From DATKNA01 sp035541595 (GTDB lineage Bacteria > Actinomycetota > Actinomycetes > Actinomycetales > Kineosporiaceae), in assembly GCA_035541595.1 (NCBI GenBank), contig DATKNA010000027.1:1-12127 (forward strand): 12,127 nt of DNA, written 5' to 3'. Positions 6,607 through 12,127 of the stretch are shown here, one piece after another; within the stretch, counting starts at the first letter, position 1, and every line of letters starts with the position of its first letter. Position numbers and translations under genes: made by a program. Below the pieces are notes generated by a model. It was not told the origin of the DNA. It saw only the letters and a list, made by a program, of their open reading frames with translations, and made no database searches.

Positions 6607-7770
6607 ATGGCTGGTGTGGTGTGCGGGCACTGCGGCGCCCTCAACCCCGAAGGTCGGCAGTTCTGCGAGAACTGCGACGAGTTCCTCGACTGGGAGGGCA
6701 GGCCCGCGGTGGCGGAGTCCGCGGGCGTGCCGCCGTCCCGACCGAGGCACGGCGTCACGGGGGTGCCCACCGTTCCCGCGCCGTCCGGGCCGGCGCCATC
6801 CGGGCCGCCGGCGTCCGGCCCGGCCGCGTCCCACCCGCCGCCGCCAGCTCCCGCGGCGGGCCAGGCACCTGCCACCGCCGCGCCCTCGGGGACGCGCCCG
6901 GCGCCGCCGACGTCCCCCGCGCCGCGCCCCGCGGCCCGACCCGGCTCCGCGGCACCGCCGCCGGCGCCGGCCGAGCCACAGGCGCAGACCTGCCCGCGCT
7001 GCGGGACGCAGAACGATGCCACGCGCCGGTTCTGCGGGCACTGCGGAGAGTGGCTCGTCGTGCATTCCCCGGTTCCGGCTGTCCGGGGTCGCTCCCGCGG
7101 CCGGCGGCGAGGCTGGTGGCAGAGGGGGGAGGCGTACAGCAGGAACGTGACCGCCTCCACGATCGCCTTCCGGGTCTTCGTCGTCGTGGCGACGGGCGCC
7201 GCACTGGTGGTGGTCCTCACCCTCTCCGGTCTGCACCCGATCCGTCAGGTGACGGACGTCGTCGGCCATATACGAGGCAGCGGCCGGGTGGACGGCGTGA
7301 CCGCGACCGCCGAGCCTGCTGACGCCCTCTCCGGTCACACCGCACCATGGGCGGTCGACGATCAGCGGGACCGGGGCTGGACCACTCGCTGGACGGCGCC
7401 GGACGCCGGCACCCCGAGCGCGGCCTGTGCCTCGACCCCGGGGGCTGGTACGGCCCGGTTCTCCGCCACTGCGAACGTGCTGGTGCTGAGGTTCCCGTCG
7501 GCCACCGACGTCCGGGAGATCGGGATCGAGGCCGGGCTGCCCGGCGGCGACGAGCGCGGCACTCGCTGGCAGCCGAAGACCCTGGAGCTTCGGTGGGACG
7601 GCGGCGGCTGCCAGCGCGTCGACCTGGCCAACACGCCCGACCTGCAGCGGTTCGGCGTCGACCAGGGCTCCGTCGGCGGGGTGACCATCGCCGTGGTCGC
7701 CGGCTACCCACCCGCGGACGCCGGCTCCGATCGCCTGGACATCGCAGAGGTCACCGTCTGGCAGCGCTGA
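6607..7770 (+). CDS. Membrane protein: two zinc ribbons, TM helix, extracytoplasmic discoidin-like domain
   Basis: A 387-residue protein. Zinc ribbon 1 uses C6, C9, C20 and C23; a Pro/Ala-rich linker spans about 31-126; zinc ribbon 2 uses C129, C132, C143 and C146. After a basic stretch (RGRSRGRRRGW, 160-170) comes one hydrophobic helix (about 184-208). By the positive-inside rule the ribbons are cytoplasmic and residues 230-387 lie outside. The outer part looks like a discoidin or NADase-type glycan-binding beta-sandwich: 'ALSGHTAPWAVDDQRDRGW', a strand ending VLVLRF, VREIGIEAG, KTLELRW and a terminal DIAEVTVWQR. C274 and C335 could form a disulfide. Such domains usually bind carbohydrate, so wall or polysaccharide binding is inferred. 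The layout recalls a Streptomyces membrane protein, CisA, reported as needed for CIS firing; I cannot confirm homology from here. ATG 6607 is preceded by a GGGGGT-type weak ribosome site. Confidence 0.82.
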   Translation: MAGVVCGHCGALNPEGRQFCENCDEFLDWEGRPAVAESAGVPPSRPRHGVTGVPTVPAPSGPAPSGPPASGPAASHPPPPAPAAGQAPATAAPSGTRPAPPTSPAPRPAARPGSAAPPPAPAEPQAQTCPRCGTQNDATRRFCGHCGEWLVVHSPVPAVRGRSRGRRRGWWQRGEAYSRNVTASTIAFRVFVVVATGAALVVVLTLSGLHPIRQVTDVVGHIRGSGRVDGVTATAEPADALSGHTAPWAVDDQRDRGWTTRWTAPDAGTPSAACASTPGAGTARFSATANVLVLRFPSATDVREIGIEAGLPGGDERGTRWQPKTLELRWDGGGCQRVDLANTPDLQRFGVDQGSVGGVTIAVVAGYPPADAGSDRLDIAEVTVWQR

Positions 7771-7783
7771 CGGTCAGACGGTG
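7752..7783. terminator. Terminator-like hairpin between convergent genes
   Basis: CACCGTCTG (7752-7760) and CAGACGGTG (7775-7783) form a perfect 9-bp stem with a 14-nt loop. It overlaps the stop codon of the plus-strand membrane protein and sits in the 32-bp gap before the end of the minus-strand gene. The symmetric structure could end transcription from both sides. There is no T-run, so function is inferred. Confidence 0.45.
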
Positions 7784-7802
7784 CTCGGACCGGTCGCAGC
7801 GG

Positions 7803-9548
7803 TCAGCCGGAGGCGTTCACCGGCTGGCAGGACGGCCGGAGATCGGGGGGCAGCGTGGTGCAGAACTGCTGTGCCTGCGCCTGGCTCGTGTAGCCCGTCG
7901 CGACCACGAGCAGGCCGTGCAGGTACCCGAGCTGGGGCAGGGCCGTCACCGGCACGAGCTGCGCGGTGGCGCCGGTGGCCTTGACCCGTTGCAGGGTGGC
8001 CTGTGCCAATGCCGTGTCCTCGACCTGATACGGCGGCCCGGCGACGGCCACCCAGCCGGTCAGCGCCCCGGGCGCCGACCCGGGCGTCGTCGACGATGTC
8101 CCGCCCTGCTGGCCCGCCCCCGACGCGGACGGCGTCGAGGAACCACCACCGGGCTGGGTGGCTCCGCCCGAGGCCGACGGTGCCGGACCCCCCGAATCCA
8201 CGCACGCCCCCGGAGGGTCCGGGCTCGGCGGGGACGACAGGGTCTGGCCGCGTTGGCCGAGGACCTGGAAGCAGTGACGGCCCGCGGGGACCGAGAGGTT
8301 CCCGACCTTCGGCACGCCGGCGGGAATCGGCTGACCGACCGGAGACCCGTCGAGCAGGACGACGTGACTGTTCCGGTCGTCGTCCGTCCAGCTCACCTCG
8401 AAGGCGGAGCCCGCCGGGACCGCCTGCACGTTCGTGGGTGGATCCAACCGGCCGTCACGACTCGTCGCACACTGGATGGCGCTGGCCTGGCTGGACGCCG
8501 CGTGGCGAAGGGCGACCACGCGGAAGCACATCTTGGTCAGCGGCTGGTCCACCTTCGCGGGTAGCGCCGTGGACAGGCCGGGGACGGCGAGTTGGTTCAG
8601 CCTGTTCCCGGCGTCGTCCACCTCCAGGACCTGGTATCCGGTGGCCCGATCGGTCGCCGCCCACCGCAGCTGGATCAGGTCGGCCGAGACGGCGTCGGCG
8701 GTGAGCTGTGCCGGTGCCTCCGGCGCCACGTCCCCACGCTGGGTCGCCCCCAGCACGCTGCCGCTCTTCATGGCCAGCACGATCAACCCCGCGACGGCGG
8801 CCGCGAGGAGTCCGGCCAGCACGACGACCCCCGCGGAGAGGATCGGCCGCTGCAGGACGGCTCCGTCCACCACCGGACGGCCGGGTTCCGACACGCCGGC
8901 CCGGGCCGCGGCGGAACGAGGAGCGCCCGGCGGCGGGCCCGAACCGGCCGACTCCCCGACGACCTGGAACGGCCGGTGCACCGGCGCCCCGCGCAGGAAC
9001 GGCTTGCGCGGCCGGACCCGGAGCCGGGCCGTGGCGGTCCCGCCGACCGGCACCGCGAGCTGTTCCGGCGCCAGCTTGAACCCGAGGGCGTCGTCCTTGT
9101 CGCTGACGGTCAACCGCAGGTAGGAAGCGGAGTTCCCCCAGTTGGTGTAGGTCAGCCGGTGCGTGCTGTACCAGCGGGCCCGTGAGGTGACCGGGTGGAT
9201 CTCCGCCTGCAGGTCCAGGATCCGGCCGACCTCGAGGTCGCCCTCCTCCACCACACTGCGATCCGGGTCCATGCTGGACACCGCCCGCACGCCGAACGGG
9301 AGGGCGCCGTCCGGCGCCTCGGCCTGGGCCGGCGGCCTCAGCAGGACGACGGCCGACTCCTCCTTGCCCGGGTAGACGGGCAGCTCCGGTGGGTGGACCT
9401 GCCACCAGCCGGGGGCGAGTCCGACGACGTCCAGCCGGAAGGACTCGACGAGGTGGCCCGGGTTGCGCAGCTTCACGCTCACCTGTGCCTGCCCGCCGGG
9501 CTCCGCCCGCAACCGGGTCTGATCCAGCGTCAGCACGGGCTGGTCCAC
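7803..9548 (-). CDS. Membrane protein: Ig-like cytoplasmic region, TM helix, FN3-like pair, SPOR-like C-terminus
   Basis: A 581-residue protein of a type often labelled only 'hydrolytic protein' in actinomycete genomes; I see no catalytic site. Residues 1-200 are two Ig-like beta domains (LRAEPGGQAQVSVKLRNPG; later LTYTNWGNSASYLRLTVSD), then a Pro/Ala-rich stretch. A single hydrophobic helix (about 236-260) follows. Beyond it are two FN3-like domains (275-365, with APAQLTADAVSADLIQLRW; 368-450, with PPTNVQAVPAGSAFEVSW), a Ser/Gly/Pro/Thr linker (450-497) and an 80-residue end resembling a SPOR domain (GWVAVAGPPYQVEDTALAQA to the C-terminus). SPOR domains bind peptidoglycan stripped of stem peptides. 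All six cysteines (341, 360, 426, 449, 563, 574) follow the helix and fall two per domain, fitting disulfides outside the membrane. The GTG at 9546-9548 was chosen because upstream sequence loses family content and enters the DUF4255 gene on the other strand. It is divergent from the eCIS operon. Confidence 0.8.
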   Translation of the reverse strand: MDQPVLTLDQTRLRAEPGGQAQVSVKLRNPGHLVESFRLDVVGLAPGWWQVHPPELPVYPGKEESAVVLLRPPAQAEAPDGALPFGVRAVSSMDPDRSVVEEGDLEVGRILDLQAEIHPVTSRARWYSTHRLTYTNWGNSASYLRLTVSDKDDALGFKLAPEQLAVPVGGTATARLRVRPRKPFLRGAPVHRPFQVVGESAGSGPPPGAPRSAAARAGVSEPGRPVVDGAVLQRPILSAGVVVLAGLLAAAVAGLIVLAMKSGSVLGATQRGDVAPEAPAQLTADAVSADLIQLRWAATDRATGYQVLEVDDAGNRLNQLAVPGLSTALPAKVDQPLTKMCFRVVALRHAASSQASAIQCATSRDGRLDPPTNVQAVPAGSAFEVSWTDDDRNSHVVLLDGSPVGQPIPAGVPKVGNLSVPAGRHCFQVLGQRGQTLSSPPSPDPPGACVDSGGPAPSASGGATQPGGGSSTPSASGAGQQGGTSSTTPGSAPGALTGWVAVAGPPYQVEDTALAQATLQRVKATGATAQLVPVTALPQLGYLHGLLVVATGYTSQAQAQQFCTTLPPDLRPSCQPVNASG

Positions 9549-9768
9549 GTCGCCCAGCCTACGGCTGGACGACGCTCGGCGTCCCCGCTCCGCTCGCCGT
9601 CCAGGTGCAGGTGACCTGCGGCGTTGCCCGATGGGGCGGGCGATGTCGCCCGCCTGGTCGCCCCGCGCCGCACGACTCGGGCGTTCCCACCGTGCGAAGG
9701 TCGGTGGGCGGGCGGCAGGCCGGTGCCGCCGGATCGCCAGGTGCGCGCGGACGGTGGGTGAGACAGCC
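9549..9768. promoter_or_regulatory. Divergent control region of the eCIS operon with three inverted repeats
   Basis: This 220-bp stretch separates the membrane-protein gene (minus) from the DUF4255-AAA operon (plus). It contains a 13-bp palindrome GCAGGT-G-ACCTGC (9607-9619), a 20-bp palindrome with 9-bp arms GGCGGGCGA-TG-TCGCCCGCC (9635-9654), and a hairpin CCCACCG-N9-CGGTGGG (9686-9708). The first two are short-spaced and operator-like; the third could be a leader hairpin. No convincing -10/-35 pair is visible for either direction. Confidence 0.5.
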
Positions 9769-10401
9769 GTGATCCACGAGGTCGACGAGGCGCTGAAGGC
9801 CCTCATCCGGGCCGAGGCCGTCGCCGACACCGACGTCGAGGTCGTGTTCGACGCACCCACCAAGGACTGGGCCGGCCGGCGCAACGCCCCCACCGTCGAC
9901 GTCTACCTGTACGACATCCGGGAGGACATGCGTCGACGCGAGCGTGGCCAGATCAACGAGTACGACGGCTCCGGCCGGGTCGTGGGCCGGCACCTGCCGC
10001 CCCGGCACTTCAAGCTGTCCTACCTGGTGACCGCCTGGACGCAGCGCCCCGAGGACGAGCACCGGTTGCTGTCGGCGCTGTTGGCGTGCTTCCTGCGGCA
10101 CGAGGCCCTGCCGCCGGCCCTGCTCGCCCCGCCCCTGGCCGACCTCGGGCTGCCGGTCCCGGTGACGATCGGCCTGCCACCGCCGGAGGACCGCGCGTTC
10201 GCCGACGTCTGGTCGGCGCTGGGTGGTGAGCTCAAGCCGTCGCTGGACGTGGTCGTGACCGCTCCGGCCGACACCGGCCAGCGCCGGGAGACCGGACCGC
10301 CCGTCACGCTGCCCCCGCGGGTCACGGTCGCAGGCCACGGGGGATGGCCGCCGGCCGAGTCACGCAACGCCCACCTGCCGGCGGAGGGCCGGACGTCGTG
10401 A
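9769..10401 (+). CDS. DUF4255 protein, eCIS cap/sheath-terminator type (Pvc16/Afp16-like)
   Basis: A 210-residue protein of the DUF4255 (Pvc16 N-terminal) family. The signature is the opening helix IHEVDEALKALIRAEAV, the strand VEVVFDAPTKDW, then the core segment APTVDVYLYDIRED (about 40-53), followed by a loop with RRERGQINEYDG and the strand FKLSYLVTAWT (81-91). LLSALLACFLRHEALPP (99-115) is the helix that follows in this family. In eCIS and related phage-tail-like particles these proteins cap or terminate the tube and sheath. The C-terminal 40 residues are Pro/Gly-rich and probably disordered. The GTG at 9769 begins exactly at the family N-terminus; a longer frame from 9631 has none of its features. 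It is first in an operon: its TGA overlaps the GTG of the AAA+ gene (GTGA), so the two are translationally coupled. The presence of this pair is what identifies the locus as an eCIS. Confidence 0.9.
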   Translation: MIHEVDEALKALIRAEAVADTDVEVVFDAPTKDWAGRRNAPTVDVYLYDIREDMRRRERGQINEYDGSGRVVGRHLPPRHFKLSYLVTAWTQRPEDEHRLLSALLACFLRHEALPPALLAPPLADLGLPVPVTIGLPPPEDRAFADVWSALGGELKPSLDVVVTAPADTGQRRETGPPVTLPPRVTVAGHGGWPPAESRNAHLPAEGRTS

Positions 10402-12127
10402 CCTCCGGCGGGTCGGCCGGACTGGCGCACCTGTTCGCCCGGATCTCGCTGGTGGAGGCCCGCGTCCGAGCCCTGGTCGAGCACCGCCGGCAGGACGATC
10501 CGGCACCGGACGATCCGTTCCGTGGCCTCTACCTGACCGACGAGGACGTCGACCGGCTGCTCGCGGCCCGCGCTCCCGGCCCCGCCCGGGACGGAACCGA
10601 GGTCGCTGCCGTGGAGCGGGCCTGCGACGAGGCGGAGCGCTCCGGATCGCCGTCCAGGCTGCGCTCGCTGCAGCGGCGCGGCGCACTGACCGATCTCGAC
10701 GTCGACGTCCTGCTCGCCGCGCTGGTGCCCGACCTGGACTCGCGGTTCGAGCGGCTCTACGGGTACCTGAACGACGATGTCACCCGGCGCCGCGCCACGA
10801 TCGGGCTCGCGCTCGAGGTCGGCGCCGCGCGGCCGACGTCCGCGGCCGCCCGCGCCCGGCTCGCCCCGGGCGCACCGCTGCTCGATCACGGGCTCGTGAC
10901 CATCGAGGAGCCGGAGCGCCCCTTCCTGTCCCGGGGGTTGCGGGTGCCGGACCGCGTGGCGTCGCACCTGCTGGGGGACGACGAACCCGACGCGGCGCTG
11001 TCCGAGGTGGTGGTCACCCCGCAGGCCGCCCCTGGCCCGCTGGCCGAGGACCTTGCGCGGGTGCTGATCGGCGGCGTCCGCCTGGTCTACCTGCGCGACC
11101 TGGGACGGCGGACCGGCCGGGGCGCGGCCGCGGCGGCCCTGTCCGCCGCCGGGCTGGAGGTCATCGGCCTGGACGCCGACCGGCTGGCCGTCCAGCCCAC
11201 CGCCGAGGAGCTGGTGCGCCTGGCCCGCCGAGAGGCGCTGCTGCGCCATGCGGGGCTGATCGCCGAACCCGTCGAGGCCCTCGCCGGGGCCGGCGGCGAG
11301 GCGCTGCGCCGGCTGACGTCGCTCCCGGTCCCGGTGGTGCTGATCGGCGACGTCAGCTGGGATCCGAGCTGGGGCCGCGACGTCCCGCTGCAGGCGGAGT
11401 CGCCGCAGCTGGGGCTGCGGGAACGGGAACAGCTGTGGATCAGCGCCCTCGGAGGTCCCGATCGGCGCCGGCCGGAGCGGCTGCCGACGCACCTCCACCT
11501 CGGTCCGGAACAGATCGGGCAGGCGGTCCGATGGGCCCGGCTCGCCGCCCGGCTGGGCGACGCCGACGTGGACGGCGGCTTGCTGCAGGCCGGTGCGCGG
11601 GCGCAGAACGCGGCCGGGCTGGAGCGACTCGCCCGCCGCGTGGAACCCGCGGTCGGCTGGCCCGACCTGGTGCTCACCGACGCGGTGGTGGCGCAGCTGC
11701 ACGAGCTGGCGGCGCGCGCGCGGCACCGGGAGCGGGTGCTCACGGAGTGGCGGATGCGGCCGGGCGGCGGTCGAGGGCACGGGGTGACCGCCCTGTTCGC
11801 GGGCGACTCCGGCACCGGCAAGACGATGTCCGCGGAGGTGATCGCGGCCGAGCTCGGCCTTGACCTGTACAAGGTCGACCTGGCGACCGTCGTGGACAAG
11901 TACGTCGGGGAGACCGAGAAGAACCTGGAACGGATCTTCACCGAGGCGTCCGGCGTGAACGCCGTCCTGCTCTTCGACGAGGCCGACGCCGTGTTCGGCA
12001 AGCGCAGCGAGGTGCGCGACGCGCACGACCGGTACGCGAACATCGAGAGCGCCTACCTGCTGCAGCGGATGGAGACCTTCGACGGGCTGGCGATCCTGTC
12101 GACGAACCTGCGCGCCAACATCGACGA
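10398..12127 (+). CDS. eCIS AAA+ ATPase (Pvc15/Afp15-like), 3'-truncated
   Basis: The frame is open from the GTG at 10398 to the window edge, 576 residues so far. Residues 1-200 are a helical N-terminus with FRGLYLTDEDVDRLL (41-55) and GLVTIEEPERPFLSRGLRVP. Residues about 225-330 look like a degenerate AAA module: its P-loop position reads LRDLGRRTGRGAAA (232-245) without GKT/S. The second module is intact: Walker A GDSGTGKT (469-476), pore loop KYVGET (501-506), Walker B VLLFDEAD (523-530, D527 and E528) and sensor 1 N570. The arginine finger and small domain lie outside the window. In eCIS loci such ATPases are conserved and are thought to aid assembly, recycling or cargo handling in the cytoplasm. 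It is coupled to the DUF4255 gene by a GTGA overlap. The long open frame on the opposite strand (10020-12026) is a codon-bias shadow. Confidence 0.93.
   Translation, partial: MTSGGSAGLAHLFARISLVEARVRALVEHRRQDDPAPDDPFRGLYLTDEDVDRLLAARAPGPARDGTEVAAVERACDEAERSGSPSRLRSLQRRGALTDLDVDVLLAALVPDLDSRFERLYGYLNDDVTRRRATIGLALEVGAARPTSAAARARLAPGAPLLDHGLVTIEEPERPFLSRGLRVPDRVASHLLGDDEPDAALSEVVVTPQAAPGPLAEDLARVLIGGVRLVYLRDLGRRTGRGAAAAALSAAGLEVIGLDADRLAVQPTAEELVRLARREALLRHAGLIAEPVEALAGAGGEALRRLTSLPVPVVLIGDVSWDPSWGRDVPLQAESPQLGLREREQLWISALGGPDRRRPERLPTHLHLGPEQIGQAVRWARLAARLGDADVDGGLLQAGARAQNAAGLERLARRVEPAVGWPDLVLTDAVVAQLHELAARARHRERVLTEWRMRPGGGRGHGVTALFAGDSGTGKTMSAEVIAAELGLDLYKVDLATVVDKYVGETEKNLERIFTEASGVNAVLLFDEADAVFGKRSEVRDAHDRYANIESAYLLQRMETFDGLAILSTNLRANID

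Noticed and set aside
9631..9768. Upstream extension of the DUF4255 protein to an ATG at 9631
   Set aside because: The extension is basic and featureless and crosses the inverted repeats. The family N-terminus begins at the GTG at 9769.
9549..9893. N-terminal extension of the SPOR-like membrane protein to 9893
   Set aside because: The extra 115 residues are Arg/Ser-rich without domain features and overlap the DUF4255 coding sequence on the opposite strand. The GTG at 9548 starts at the first recognisable domain.
10020..12026. A 668-residue minus-strand open frame opposite the DUF4255 and AAA+ genes
   Set aside because: It is a low-complexity Gly/Arg/Gln/Val-rich shadow of high-GC codon bias. 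The plus strand carries clear AAA+ and DUF4255 motifs.

Overview
The window is very GC-rich, with GTG starts, strong third-position GC bias and an F420-type (LLM) oxidoreductase. This points to a filamentous-type actinomycete, but I cannot name the genus. It reads as the edge of an actinobacterial extracellular contractile injection system (eCIS) locus.

Layout. (1) 1-671: the C-terminal two thirds of a luciferase-like, probably F420-dependent oxidoreductase, cut by the window edge. (2) 672-1078: non-coding. It holds the decayed C-terminus of an alpha/beta-hydrolase, a strong hairpin, and a tandem operator-like repeat built from GATCAC-N6-GTGATC. (3) 1079-1708: a NarL/LuxR-type regulator with a degenerate receiver domain. 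(4) 1890-2903: a protein with no visible signal peptide, made of a lysozyme-like (SLT) domain followed by six calcium-binding-type DxDxDG repeats. (5) 2908-6452, minus strand: two translationally coupled dynamin-like GTPases. The first carries an N-terminal zinc ribbon and a C-terminal hydrophobic hairpin, the second is soluble, and their order and sizes resemble mycobacterial IniA-IniC. (6) 6607-7770: a membrane protein with two cytoplasmic zinc ribbons, one transmembrane helix and an extracytoplasmic discoidin-like domain. (7) 7803-9548, minus strand: a membrane protein with a cytoplasmic Ig-like region, one transmembrane helix, two FN3-like domains and a SPOR-like C-terminus. (8) 9769-12127: a DUF4255 (Pvc16/Afp16-like) protein overlapping an AAA+ ATPase (Pvc15/Afp15-like) that runs off the window. 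The sheath, tube and baseplate genes are expected beyond the right edge.

How the genes may work together (inference). The last two genes are recognised eCIS components. The two membrane proteins have cytoplasmic domains that could meet an intracellular particle and extracytoplasmic domains that could bind wall glycans. The dynamin pair could remodel or protect membrane, the lysozyme-like protein is a candidate cargo or lysis factor, and the regulator may control the set. The zinc ribbon shared by the dynamin and the divergently transcribed membrane protein is the strongest internal clue that these flanking genes belong together.
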